DNA of 64,000 nucleotides from Streptococcus suis (lineage in GTDB: Bacteria > Bacillota > Bacilli > Lactobacillales > Streptococcaceae): contig CP102145.1 in NCBI GenBank assembly GCA_024583055.1, positions 186,001 to 250,000 on the forward strand, in the 5' to 3' direction. A program made the position numbers and the translations under genes. Positions within the stretch are counted from its first letter, which is position 1; the number at the start of each line of letters is the position of its first letter. The notes below the pieces were generated by a model. That model was not told where the DNA came from and made no database searches. It saw nothing but the letters and a program-made list of their open reading frames with translations. Shown in pieces: positions 53,138 through 61,909 of the stretch.

Positions 53138-55957
53138 ATGGCAAATGAACTACAGCCGCTTTCTTTACTTTTTCAAAACAGACTTTTCAGAATTCCGGAT
53201 TATCAGAGAGGCTATGCTTGGCAGCAGTCACAGCTTACTGATTTTTGGGATGATTTAGTAAATCTTCAAGAAGGAAGATATCACTATACAGGTTTATTGT
53301 CTCTTAAGAATCTGAAATCTTCTGAAACAACATCGTGGGGTAGTGATCTTTGGATGGAATCAAAAGGATTCAAGCCCTGTCATATTGTTGATGGACAGCA
53401 GAGACTGACAACTTTTGTTATTCTTTTAAATGAAATCGTGGAGTATTCCAGAATATTAAAAGCGAATGGAGGTTTATCCGACCGGGATATTGTGCTGGGA
53501 TATGAAACGTTGGAAGATGTAGTTGCCAAATATATTTGTCAACATAGACCGCCGAATAAGCAGATAACTACATACCTGTTCGGTTATGAGGTGGACAACC
53601 CTAGTTCTGACTATTTACAGTACAAAATTTTTAATGAGCCTTATTCCGGGACCGTTAATGAAACGTACTACACAAGAAATCTGAAGTTTGCCAAGAACTT
53701 CTTTAGAGAGAATCTGACCGCCCTCTATGAGAGCGAAGGCATGGATGGAATCAATGAATTATACCTCAAACTGACGCAGAGGCTAATGTTTAACATTCAT
53801 GAAATCGATGATGATTACGATGTGTTTGTAGCATTTGAAACCATGAATAACCGTGGTAAGAAACTCACAAACCTGGAATTATTGAAGAACCGACTAATTT
53901 ACCTGACAACTCTTTATCCGGAAAGTAAGTTCGATAAGATGGATAAAGAGAATCTGCGTAAACAGATTAATGATACCTGGAAGGAAGTGTACTTCCAGCT
54001 TGGCAGAAATGAGAAGACTCCGCTCTCGGATGATGATTTTTTGAGGGCACATTGGATTGTGTATTTCGCTTACTCCAGAAGAAAAGGTGATGACTATATT
54101 CATTTCCTTTTGAGCAAGTTCTCTGCCAAGAATATTTTTGAAAAGAAAACGGTGGCTGTTGTCGATGACTCCTTGACGGTTGTTAGTGATACGGACTATG
54201 ATTCGGATACTGACATTGAAGATGAATCTGGTGAAGTAGAAACTGTTGAGGTTTCCAAACTTGAACATGGAGAAATCCTTGACTATGCAAACAGTCTGAA
54301 AAATATGGCAAAGTACTGGTATGATACTTTCTTTCCATTCCAGAGTGAGAACCTTTCCGATGATGAAAAGGTATGGGTGGATCGTTTGAACCGCATCGGC
54401 ATTGGACATTTCAGACCATTGCTTATGGCTGTTATCAGCCGAAGAGACTTGAAGCCGGAAAAGAGGATTGAACTGTATACAGCCGTTGAGAGATTTATCT
54501 TTATTTGTTTCCGTCTTGGATATTTTAATGCCACATTCAGAAGCAGTGAGTATTATCGTGCATCACGCAGCATTTACCTCAAGGAAATGGACATTGATGA
54601 TTTAATCAATGATATCAATGAAACTACGGATGCCAATATCGAATATGCACTTCCGAACTTTATAACCAAGATAGAAAAGCACTTCGATAACAAGGGCGGT
54701 TTCTATTACTGGAATTCTATCAAGTACTTCTTATATGAGTATGAGTACCAGCTTGCAAAGAAAAACAACCTGGATAAGGTGAGTTGGGAGATGTTTACAA
54801 AGACTGAAAAGGACAAAGTTTCTATTGAGCATATTCTTCCGCAGACTCCGTCAAGGTTCTATTGGCGTAATCAATTTAGACAGTTTAGCGGCGAGGAAAT
54901 CGAATTATTGTCCTGCACTCTTGGAAACCTACTTCCTCTTTCACAGAGTATCAATTCAGCATTGCAGAATGATAGTTTTGAGGATAAGAAAACATCCAAG
55001 AACGGTGGCCGAAGAGGTTATCAGAATGGATCGCATTCTGAAATTGAGGTTGCCAAGGAATCTGACTGGACAGCAGACCGGATTTATCAGAGAAGCAAGA
55101 AACTTCTGGAGTTCATGGAAAACAGATGGAAGTTTAGTTTTACTTCAGAACAGATGAATAAACTCATCTATGTTACATGGGTAAATGATGGCAGGGCTGT
55201 CCCAGCCCCGCTATCAGAAGAATCGGAAAAACCTGCTGATTCATCAAGCAAAGGAAAACAACCTTCTAAGCCCGTAGGCGATTTAGGGGAGCTTCAACTT
55301 AAATTTTGGTCAAGCTTTGTAGAATACTGTAAGGAAGAAGGCAGAGATACTGACATTGCTCTTCGTAAACCATTGGCACAGAATTGGTATGATATTCCTG
55401 TGAATGGTTCTGATTACCATCTTTCTTATACCGTTACACGCAGTAAGTATTTATCCTTACTGATTTATGTTTATAATAAAGAAGCGTTTGAAAGACTCGA
55501 AAGTAAGAAGAACAAGATTGAAGAAATCTTTGGAAACAAGCTTGACTGGTATTCCAGCCGTGAAGGTAGTGAGGCAAAACGCATCATCTATAAGCGTGAA
55601 GCCGATGTGTTCAATCCATCAAAGCAGGAAGAATACTTTGCCTGGATGATTGATAAATGTGATGAACTTAGTAATGCACTTGTGCAGGTCGGTGAAATGG
55701 ACGAAGAACCGAAGGAAAAAGATAAGTTTTCAAAGTTGAATCAGTATCTTGAAAACTGTGGGAAAACCGAACTGACATTGACCTTTACTGATATTGAAGC
55801 CATTATTGGTTGCAACCTTTGTAAGTCAGCATACAACTATTCTGCATACTGGACTCCATCACCAACCCATACAATGCCGAATGCCATCCTAGCAGCAGGA
55901 TTTAAAGTGGTATCGGTTGATTTGCATTCTAATACATTGTTATTGCGTAAACAATAG
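53138..55957 (+). CDS. DUF262-HNH (GmrSD-like) putative defence endonuclease with C-terminal extension
   Basis: 939 residues. N-terminal DUF262: FRIPDYQRGYAWQQSQLTDF (about residue 18) and HIVDGQQRLTTFV (about residue 84), the ParB-like NTPase motif. DUF1524-type HNH: SIEHILPQTPSRFYW (about residue 562) and LGNLLPLSQSINSAL. After a linker rich in Ser/Lys/Pro comes a DUF4268-like domain (about 715-850, LPLAQNW-like ... DWYSSREGSEAKRIIYK). A small terminal domain (about 865-939, SKLNQYLENCGKTELTLTF, PNAILAAGFKVVSVDL) resembles DUF7662. DUF262-DUF1524 proteins include GmrSD type IV restriction enzymes that cut modified phage DNA. It has its own promoter and GAGGAG-type site. Confidence 0.8.
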   Translation: MANELQPLSLLFQNRLFRIPDYQRGYAWQQSQLTDFWDDLVNLQEGRYHYTGLLSLKNLKSSETTSWGSDLWMESKGFKPCHIVDGQQRLTTFVILLNEIVEYSRILKANGGLSDRDIVLGYETLEDVVAKYICQHRPPNKQITTYLFGYEVDNPSSDYLQYKIFNEPYSGTVNETYYTRNLKFAKNFFRENLTALYESEGMDGINELYLKLTQRLMFNIHEIDDDYDVFVAFETMNNRGKKLTNLELLKNRLIYLTTLYPESKFDKMDKENLRKQINDTWKEVYFQLGRNEKTPLSDDDFLRAHWIVYFAYSRRKGDDYIHFLLSKFSAKNIFEKKTVAVVDDSLTVVSDTDYDSDTDIEDESGEVETVEVSKLEHGEILDYANSLKNMAKYWYDTFFPFQSENLSDDEKVWVDRLNRIGIGHFRPLLMAVISRRDLKPEKRIELYTAVERFIFICFRLGYFNATFRSSEYYRASRSIYLKEMDIDDLINDINETTDANIEYALPNFITKIEKHFDNKGGFYYWNSIKYFLYEYEYQLAKKNNLDKVSWEMFTKTEKDKVSIEHILPQTPSRFYWRNQFRQFSGEEIELLSCTLGNLLPLSQSINSALQNDSFEDKKTSKNGGRRGYQNGSHSEIEVAKESDWTADRIYQRSKKLLEFMENRWKFSFTSEQMNKLIYVTWVNDGRAVPAPLSEESEKPADSSSKGKQPSKPVGDLGELQLKFWSSFVEYCKEEGRDTDIALRKPLAQNWYDIPVNGSDYHLSYTVTRSKYLSLLIYVYNKEAFERLESKKNKIEEIFGNKLDWYSSREGSEAKRIIYKREADVFNPSKQEEYFAWMIDKCDELSNALVQVGEMDEEPKEKDKFSKLNQYLENCGKTELTLTFTDIEAIIGCNLCKSAYNYSAYWTPSPTHTMPNAILAAGFKVVSVDLHSNTLLLRKQ

Positions 55958-55996
55958 CAATTTTCGAAAGTTGTCTAATTTATAGGAGGTGTTGAT

Positions 55997-56506
55997 ATGA
56001 GAGTCTTGGATTTAGATATGGATTATTTTATGACTGAAATAGCAAGTACTCCATTTTCTTGTGAAGTAAGACTTGATGAAGAGTACTATGGGGATTCAGT
56101 ATGGACTGAAGAGGAAGTTCGACAATTTTTAGAACAAAATTTAGGATTATCAAAAAATCACAAAATTCCAGGAAGAATGGTGACCGGTCATAATTAGGCA
56201 CTGATATTTTGGAAAGAACTTATTAATAGTAAAATGCTTTCAGATCCTTTTGACGTTGTTCATATTGATTCTCATGCTGATTTAGTTTTGGGTGGCGCAT
56301 CATGGAGTTTTTTGCAAAGTGAGTTTCTTACACATCCGATTGATTCAAGAAGAAAAATTAGCGAGTATGAGTTTTACAATAAAATAAAAGCAATTGGTAT
56401 AGGTGATTATTTACTTTGGGCAGTTGCCTATAGAATGGTTTCAGGCTTTCAAAATGACAGATGTTTTATAGCTCATGGTCTGATGGCTAGTGTACATCCA
56501 GTTTAG
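55997..56506 (+). pseudogene. UPF0489 family protein, interrupted by an amber codon and truncated
   Basis: Starts well (AGGAGG 9 bases before ATG) with MRVLDLDMDYFMTEIA, the UPF0489 N-terminus (arginase-like fold). TAG at 56195-56197 follows PGRMVTGHN. The same frame then continues ALIFWKELI and DPFDVVHIDSHADLVLGGAS, where the DSHAD metal motif sits, to TAG at about 56504. The C-terminal half of the family is missing. UPF0489 genes often follow DUF262-type genes on Firmicute islands; no function is established. Confidence 0.75.
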
Positions 56507-56583
56507 TTATTATGGAAAAATGGCGAGCGTAATACAAGTATTTTGTTCCATAATATCATCTTAACAACTTGTAATTTCAATTC

Positions 56584-56649
56584 GTTCCATAATATAGGTA
56601 ATCCCTATCAGCACATGTGGAGAGTGTAGTATTGATGTCACGAGCGTAA
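56584..56649 (+). other. rumA-end-like attachment-site junction (copy C)
   Basis: CAGCACATGTGGAG (56609-56622) continues in frame as HVESVVLMSRA-stop (56614-56649), a RumA-type C-terminus without the rest of the gene. It is preceded by GTTCCATAATATAGG (56584-56598); GTTCCATAATAT also occurs at 56545-56556. Copy E has the matching left flank GTTCTATAGTATAGG and CAGCACATGTGGAG. It is a good candidate for the right junction of the serine-recombinase element. Confidence 0.6.
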
Positions 56650-56696
56650 ACGAAGTGTATTAATAATTATATTGTAATTAGATAGTAGGTGAAATT

Positions 56697-57620
56697 ATGA
56701 TTACTAAAAAAATTAAATCTAAGCGAGATGGACTGGAGCTCGAACTTGCTATTATAGAGCCAAGCTCTAATCCTATTGGAATTGTTCAGTTAGTTCATGG
56801 AATGTCAGAACATAAAGAAAGATACTACGATTTTATGAATTACTTAGCTCAAAACGGTTATGTCTGTGCGATTCATGACCATAGAGGTCACGGAGCTAGC
56901 GTTAAAGACTCATCTCACTTAGGATATTTTTATACAGAGGACAGCTCTGTTATTGTTGACGATGCTTATCAAGTGACAGAATACTTAAAAGAAAGATATC
57001 CTTCGTTAAGTATTTCAATATTTAGTCATAGCATGGGCACTCTTGTTTCTAGAAATTATTTAAAGAAATACGATTACGAGCTTGATAAAATAGTTTTATG
57101 TGGGCCACCAACTGAGAATAAATTAGCGGGATTTGCAGTATTTTTAGCAAAAATAAGCAGTGTTTTTTATGGCAAATATAAGCCCAATAAATTTTTTAAT
57201 TCTTTATCAGCCGGTCAATATAGCAAGGGATATGAAAGCCAGCTAGATTGGATTTGCGCTAATCCAGACACAGTCAAGGAATACGATGCAGATCCGCTTT
57301 GTGGTTTTATATTTACTACAAATGCATTTATCAATCTTTTTAAATTATTAAAATCAGCGTACAATGGCAAAGACTGGAGACCAAAAAACACTGCTTTACC
57401 AATATTTTTAATAGCAGGAGAAGATGATCCTGTTATTCAAGGAAACGAAAAGTTTAAGGGTTTAGAAGGATTCTTAAAAAGTCTTGGATATAAAAACATT
57501 AAAAGCAAGCTTTATAAAGGTATGAGACATGAAATACTTAATGAAAGAGATAAAGAAACTATTTATCAGGACGTGCTAGAATTTTTACGCTCTGATACAA
57601 ATAAAAAAGAAAAGATTTAG
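56697..57620 (+). CDS. alpha/beta hydrolase, monoacylglycerol-lipase-like (S33)
   Basis: 307 residues, Hydrolase_4 family. The oxyanion region is VQLVHGMSEHKERY (about residue 32) and IHDHRGHGAS. The nucleophile elbow SHSMGT has Ser at about residue 114 (GxSxG variant S-H-S-M-G). The Asp is in LIAGEDDPV (about residue 242) and the His in GMRHEILNE (about residue 277). Cytosolic lysophospholipase or esterase is likely. AT-rich codon use suits acquired DNA. It sits just inside the second junction interval (56.6-59.3 kb). Confidence 0.85.
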   Translation: MITKKIKSKRDGLELELAIIEPSSNPIGIVQLVHGMSEHKERYYDFMNYLAQNGYVCAIHDHRGHGASVKDSSHLGYFYTEDSSVIVDDAYQVTEYLKERYPSLSISIFSHSMGTLVSRNYLKKYDYELDKIVLCGPPTENKLAGFAVFLAKISSVFYGKYKPNKFFNSLSAGQYSKGYESQLDWICANPDTVKEYDADPLCGFIFTTNAFINLFKLLKSAYNGKDWRPKNTALPIFLIAGEDDPVIQGNEKFKGLEGFLKSLGYKNIKSKLYKGMRHEILNERDKETIYQDVLEFLRSDTNKKEKI

Positions 57621-57622
57621 AA

Positions 57623-57690
57623 TGTACTGACCCCAAAAAGTTGGACAAATAATTATTGAAAGGATTTAGTTCTGTATTGGACAGGACTAA
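57623..57690. mobile_element. remnant end of an IS3-type insertion sequence
   Basis: TGTACTGACCCCAAAAAGTT, a typical IS3-family terminal repeat, is followed by ~45 bases that read like an IS end. No transposase frame remains. It follows the hydrolase stop directly. Confidence 0.45.
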
Positions 57691-57751
57691 TGTTACTGCT
57701 TGCAAAAACTATTTATTATTAATAGAATGGAACAGATTGGATGGTAAAGGT

Positions 57752-57815
57752 ATGATTAGAAAATTTCAAAAAGAAGATATTGAAAAGTAATATGGGATTG
57801 GCAAATGCAACATTT
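57752..57815 (+). pseudogene. N-terminal scrap of a GNAT acetyltransferase
   Basis: MIRKFQKEDIEK-stop, then WDWQMQHL-like residues in a shifted frame, resembles the start of GNAT family acetyltransferases. It runs directly into the Cna-B fragment at about 57821, marking a deletion or recombination joint. Low confidence because it is so short. Confidence 0.35.
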
Positions 57816-57820
57816 GATTT

Positions 57821-58210
57821 ATTCTTGGTAAAAGTCGGCTCTGCTCAGGTAAACCTATAAAAACTGTGACAACAGGGGCTGACGGTAAGGCTATAATTGA
57901 TGAGCTGGATTATGACAAAGAGTATATATTGGTTGAAACAAAGGCTCCTAACGGATATGTTTTAAATAAGGAACCTGTAAAAGTTAATGTAAAAGATTTG
58001 GATGAGGGTGAAGCCGTTATAAAGCTTTCTGTTAAAAATGATAAGGATAACAAAACTAATCCTCCTGCAAATGTTCCTACGGTAGTTAAGAAATATAAAG
58101 CTCCGGAAACCGGAGATAGCTCCAACATTAGTTTTTACTTGGTGACAGGCGTTGTTGCTTTGCTTATGTTGCTTGGATTGATTGGTAAGAACCATAGAAA
58201 GAATAATTGA
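57821..58210 (+). pseudogene. C-terminal fragment of a Cna-B/SpaA-type surface protein
   Basis: In frame from about 57821: SGKPIKTVTTGADGKAIIDE, then LVETKAPNGYVLNKEPVKV, the E-box-containing end of a Cna-B domain that forms isopeptide bonds. A PPANVPTVV linker follows, then a sortase-type tail: APETGDSS, a hydrophobic helix (ISFYLVTGVVALLMLLG) and KNHRKNN. No signal peptide, so no exported protein can be made. It looks like the tail of a pilin-like or SpaA-like protein from a clostridial-type element. A GTG at 57866 could start a 114-residue product, but it lacks a ribosome site. Confidence 0.7.
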
Positions 58211-58281
58211 TTAGTCAGATGAATTAGAATGGCTTACATATAGCTATCTCTATATTGTAGTGGACTTAGAGGCAAAATCAA

Positions 58282-58313
58282 AGCACTTCAAGCAAATACT
58301 TGGAGTACTTTTT
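58282..58313 (+). terminator. possible terminator
   Basis: AGCACTTCAAG-CAAATA-CTTGGAGTACTTTTT, with one C-A mismatch and a short T run. Confidence 0.4.
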
Positions 58314-58338
58314 GATAGATGAAAGCAGGAGGTTGTAT

Positions 58339-59058
58339 ATGAAGAAGAACTATATTTTATTAACAGCGTATATGATTATAATGGGAATAGGACTTTTTAT
58401 CAGTAATCATTTCTTAAATACTCCATATAATTCAACGGAGTTCAGCAGGAAGTTTTTGCCGTTTATGTTTATATTAGCGATATTGGTTTTGTACTACGGC
58501 ATAAAAAATAAAAATGAATTAACCTTGCACTCAGAAAGCAAGCCGAGCTATGTATTTTCAGCACTTTTGTTCATCCCTGTAGTAGGGTTTGGACTATATT
58601 CAATTGTCAGAGGATTTAGTCCGGATTTAGCATTTGTTATATTGATAATAGATACTGCTTTGATTGGAATAGCTGAAGAAGGCATGTACAGAGGGATATT
58701 GCTTGGTGCAATGGCAAAGAAGATGAATCCGGCTCTTGCCATACTGCTGTCTTCAGTGCTATTTTCTGCATTACATTTAATAAATGTTATAGGAGGTCTA
58801 TCAGTCTCCGAGCTAATGGGACAACTTTGCTCAACCTTTGTTATGGGAGTGTTCTTAGGAGCTATGTATTTGGACACACGAAAAATACTGTTCCCTATAA
58901 TTTTCCATTCTCTTTGGGATTACATATTGCTCAGCGGTAGCCTTGCAGAAGTTCAAATTCTACCTATAGTATTGATAGGGGTATATGTTTTAGAGGTGGT
59001 TATTTCCCTTGTAATAATAATTAAACTTCTAAGGAAAAAAGAAAGGTTTTTCAGCTAG
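58339..59058 (+). CDS. CPBP family intramembrane metalloprotease (CAAX/Abi type)
   Basis: 239 residues from ATG 58339 with AGGAGG 7 bases before; an earlier in-frame ATG at 58300 has no site. About seven hydrophobic helices. The family motifs are EEGMYRGILLG (EExxxR), LFSALHLINV (FxxxH) and HSLWDYILL (HxxxN/D). Members process prenylated or bacteriocin-related proteins or give self-immunity; which applies here is not known. The codon use matches the adjacent Cna-B fragment. Confidence 0.82.
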   Translation: MKKNYILLTAYMIIMGIGLFISNHFLNTPYNSTEFSRKFLPFMFILAILVLYYGIKNKNELTLHSESKPSYVFSALLFIPVVGFGLYSIVRGFSPDLAFVILIIDTALIGIAEEGMYRGILLGAMAKKMNPALAILLSSVLFSALHLINVIGGLSVSELMGQLCSTFVMGVFLGAMYLDTRKILFPIIFHSLWDYILLSGSLAEVQILPIVLIGVYVLEVVISLVIIIKLLRKKERFFS

Positions 59059-59260
59059 TAAGGGAATACAATTTTATATGCTTCTCCGACATTCAGATTG
59101 GTCGAGGTGAACGAAACTTAATAAAACTGAATTCAAAGATATGAGGCGATAGAAATGGAGTATTATACCCCAAAATCTAACGTCTTTTCTGGTGTCCGAA
59201 GTTAAAAAGATAGGGATGCGAAAGCGAAATGTGATTGTTTTTACCACCAATCCTCCTTAT
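59059..59260. other. intergenic, no gene seen
   Basis: No open frame with a start and ribosome site. The last ~45 bases read VIVFTTNPPYEVVALLVKA-stop into repeat D, with EVVALLVKA matching the rumA end and the part before only faintly like [10 protein letters not shown]. It may be a divergent rumA tail. Confidence 0.4.
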
Positions 59261-59495
59261 GAGGTAGTCGCTCTGCTGGTGAAAGCCTAGAAACCTTTGA
59301 ACGAAAGCATATTGAATTGAAAAGCCTTGGAGACAAGGCTTTTTAGCTTAGGGTGGGGAAGTATCAGAGTAAGAAAATTTTTAGAGGGAGTAGAAGTGAT
59401 AGCTAGAAATTATCCAATTCTATTTCCATTTACCCTGTGGGTACGTGTTTGTTTCCATTGACAAGGAGTTTGTGGGAATAGAAACGTAACCACCT
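59261..59495 (+). repeat. rumA-end repeat, copy D
   Basis: GAGGTAGTCGCTCTGCTG reads EVVALLVKA-stop. Then follow the rumA terminator (59321-59345, AAAGCCTTG-GAGA-CAAGGCTTTTT), GGGTGGGGAAGTATCAGAGT and the foldable segment ending GGGAATAGAAACGTAACCAC. Clearly the same ~230 bp as at 4656-4881 and 60431-60660. The 5' flank differs from copies C and E. Confidence 0.8.
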
Positions 59496-59602
59496 TTATA
59501 TCATTTAATTGATTGCCCCTGAAAGTGGAGATAAAGGGAAATGAGTAGATATAAAATGTGATATAATAAAAGAAAAATTATTGTATAGAATGAGAAGAGA
59601 GT

Positions 59603-60356
59603 ATGAAATATAATGACTTCATAAACGAAACTATAATGGATTTTGGTTCTATAGAGTTTAAGAATATCAAAGCTTTACTTATTGGAGAGTATATTCAATT
59701 TTCCTTTAATTTATTTTGTTTATAAACATCAATTGGAACATGAAATAGTTAAAGCTAAATTCATTGAAACTCAAAATCACAAATCAATTAAGAAGTGGCT
59801 GATTCTTGCTTTCTTAAAGAGAATTTTTGGTGGCCAGGCTGATACAGTACTCTTGGAACTTAGAAAAATAATAAATGAACAAAATGATGGGGAATTTCCA
59901 CTTCAATCCATTATCGATAAAGCTAAATCTCATCCAACGAAGAACTACAATTTCGATTCAGAATTTATTGATGAATTGTTTGAACGTACATATGGGGGGG
60001 ACGTATTCTTCGTTTTATCTTTATTTTATCCAGATCTTGATTACTACAATCAAAACTTCCATGTTGATCATCTTCATCCACAAACTTTATTTAAACAGAA
60101 AAATTCGGAGTACGGTGATCTGCTAAGTCGTGTCTCAAATAATTGGAATAAACTTGGGAATCTGCAATTACTGAATAGTGAGTTGAATACTGCAAAAAAT
60201 GATAAATTACTGAAAACATGGGCAGAAGAGAATGATATTTCTAGACAGAAACTATTCATTTCTAATGAAACTAGCTTAGAGTTTTCGGACTTTGAGGCTT
60301 TCTATAATGAAAGGGTTAAATGTATGAAAGAAAAACTAAAGACTTTATTAGAATAG
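59603..60356 (+). pseudogene. frameshifted DUF262/HNH-type gene remnant
   Basis: ATG 59603 gives MKYNDFINETIMDFGSIEFK and runs to LIGEYIQ in one frame. A +1/-1 shift near 59685 leads to FNFPLIYFVYKHQLEHE and a 220-residue C-terminal half with the HNH-like NFHVDHLHPQTLFKQ (about base 60057) and NKLGNLQLLNSELNTAKND. The N-terminal DUF262 half with DGQQR is missing. So it is the relic of another DUF262-family nuclease, different from the intact one at 53.1 kb. A 224-residue product from 59682 is possible but would lack the NTPase part. Confidence 0.7.
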
Positions 60357-60420
60357 TTTCGTTCAAAAGTATAATCCTAAATCTGACCAACTTTATTTCG
60401 TTCTATAGTATAGGGGGGCT
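60357..60420. other. left flank of junction E
   Basis: Contains TTCGTTCTATAGTATAGGGG (60400-60419), the counterpart of TTCGTTCCATAATATAGG before junction C. This likeness in DNA outside rumA suggests a shared phage-side arm of the attachment site. Confidence 0.5.
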
Positions 60421-60423
60421 CTC

Positions 60424-60660
60424 AGCACATGTGGAGTGTGTTGCTCCGCTCGTAAAGCCTAGAAAACTTTGAACGAAAGGGATACTGATAAGCCTTGAAA
60501 CCAAGGATTTTTGTCGTATGGGGGAAGTATCAGAGTGAGGAAATTTTTGGAGTGGGTAGAAGTGATAGCTAGAAATTTTTAGTTTCTATTTCCATTTACC
60601 CTGTGGGTACGTGTTTGTTTCATTAACAAGGAGTTTGTGGGAATAGAAACGTAACCACCT
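60424..60660 (+). repeat. rumA-end repeat and junction, copy E
   Basis: CAGCACATGTGGAGTGTGTT: the left part equals junction C, and from GAGTGTGTTGCTC it equals copy B. One base is missing after CTCGTAAA relative to B, so the rumA frame is lost (HVECVAPLVKP and on). The terminator stem is damaged. The foldable segment (about 60583-60652) has the longest outer stem of the three copies: GTTTCTATTTCC with GGGAATAGAAAC. Confidence 0.8.
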
Positions 60661-60849
60661 CTAATATCGCCAGAATTGTCAATTGAAGTGTGAGTTATAA
60701 ATTTGATACAAATTTTGATGCATAATAAAAAGACCACTTACATGGTCTTAACGAGTTACCGACTATCGATGGTAATTTATTATTGACTGGTTAAATCCAT
60801 CATACCAGTATTCTTTTATTTTTGTGGCAGTAACATCTCTATTCAATTT
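60661..60849. other. intergenic, no gene seen
   Basis: AT-rich DNA with one hairpin, AAGACC-ACTTACAT-GGTCTT (60730-60751). No open frame of note. Confidence 0.4.
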
Positions 60850-61002
60850 TTGGAGGATTCAATAACAGGTGACTTATTGCCAACATTGTATGATTACACT
60901 TACATAAAATTAGAAAATTCGGGAAAAAGTATGGGGGATGTTCTTTCGTCCGCTGTACCATTTGTTAGTAAAGTTATCTCTGACGAATTTAAGAAAAATT
61001 AA
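60850..61002 (+). pseudogene. C-terminal fragment of an unknown protein
   Basis: About 50 codons, LEDSITGDLLPTLYDYTYIK and SAVPFVSKVISDEFKKN-stop, with no start or ribosome site. The composition is natural coding DNA and the end looks like a true C-terminus. Family not recognised. It precedes the GNAT gene by 57 bases. Confidence 0.4.
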
Positions 61003-61059
61003 TTTACTTATGACTAGTTTGTAGAGATAGCCAAATTAGAATTTGTAAAGGAGAGCAAT

Positions 61060-61587
61060 ATGCACTTAAAAACGGATCGATTGGATATTCGCCCATTTTC
61101 ATGCAATGATATTGAAGATACATACGAAATTTATTCTAATAAAGATGTTTGTAAGTATCTATTAGAGGATGCTTGGGATTATGAAAATAAAGGTGAAGAG
61201 TTTAATAGAAAATTGAATAACAATAAATTGGAAGGAAATTCTAATTTGAATTTAGCGGTGTTACTAAATGGAAAAGTAATCGGAGATATATCAATCTGGT
61301 ACACCGGTATGAAACAAACAGTTGAAATAGGATTTGTTTTTAATCTGAACTTTTCTGGAAAAGGTTATGCAAAAGAATCTGTAAAAGCAGTAGTGAAAGA
61401 GTTGTTTGAAAAATATAATGTTCATAGAATACAAGCGAATTTGGATGCTCGAAACATATCTTCTGCTAAATTGTGCAGCAATATTGGTATGAGAAAAGAG
61501 GCTCATTTTATTAAGGATTACTGGAACAAAGATGAATGGACGGATAGTTATGTATATGGGATGCTCATTACAGACATAACAAATTAG
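61060..61587 (+). CDS. GNAT family N-acetyltransferase, RimJ/RimL-like
   Basis: 175 residues: LKTDRLDIRPFSCNDIEDTY at the start; the acetyl-CoA-binding segment GFVFNLNFSGKGYAKESVKA (about residue 92), with the R/Q-x-x-G-x-A-type loop as SGKGYAKE; then NLDARNISSAKLCSNIGMRK. It transfers an acetyl group to an amine; the substrate may be ribosomal protein N-termini or a small molecule. AAAGGAG precedes the ATG. Probably monocistronic. Confidence 0.87.
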   Translation: MHLKTDRLDIRPFSCNDIEDTYEIYSNKDVCKYLLEDAWDYENKGEEFNRKLNNNKLEGNSNLNLAVLLNGKVIGDISIWYTGMKQTVEIGFVFNLNFSGKGYAKESVKAVVKELFEKYNVHRIQANLDARNISSAKLCSNIGMRKEAHFIKDYWNKDEWTDSYVYGMLITDITN

Positions 61588-61647
61588 TCTATTAGATAAT
61601 CCCGGTTTGTAGGGATAGATAAATTAGAAGTTGTGGAGGATAATTTT

Positions 61648-61736
61648 ATGATTCATGATATGAGCCTACATTCGGCACTTTTTTATGCGATACAATCCGG
61701 ACAATAAGATATTGAATTACGCTTATTAGACGAAAA
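61648..61736 (+). pseudogene. N-terminal remnant of an ASCH-domain protein
   Basis: TGGAGGA then ATG 61648: MIHDMSLHSALFYAIQSGQ-TAA-DIELRLLDEKRQN. This matches the start of small ASCH-domain proteins (a pattern like MSL-x-PFxxIxSGxKTIELRLxDEKRQ). A TAA replaces the codon before DIELRL, and the rest is missing. The following bases to 61909 contain no gene. Confidence 0.55.
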
Positions 61737-61909
61737 AAGACAAAACAGTAATCTCAGTCACTATCTTTGTGGGCTTATTGGTAAAATGATAAATTTTTTT
61801 TGATTATTGCCTTAGTCTACGTACACTTGGATATAAAACTAGGGAAATGTTGTAACTAAATTTTACAATCCTTGGATATTATTAGAGCCACTCATCAGAA
61901 AGGAAATCT

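Noticed and set aside
53138..60356. Antibiotic or metal resistance cargo, as carried by related rum-integrated phages
   Set aside because: No tet, erm, mef, aminoglycoside or cadmium genes were found; the cargo here is a defence-type gene, a hydrolase and a protease.
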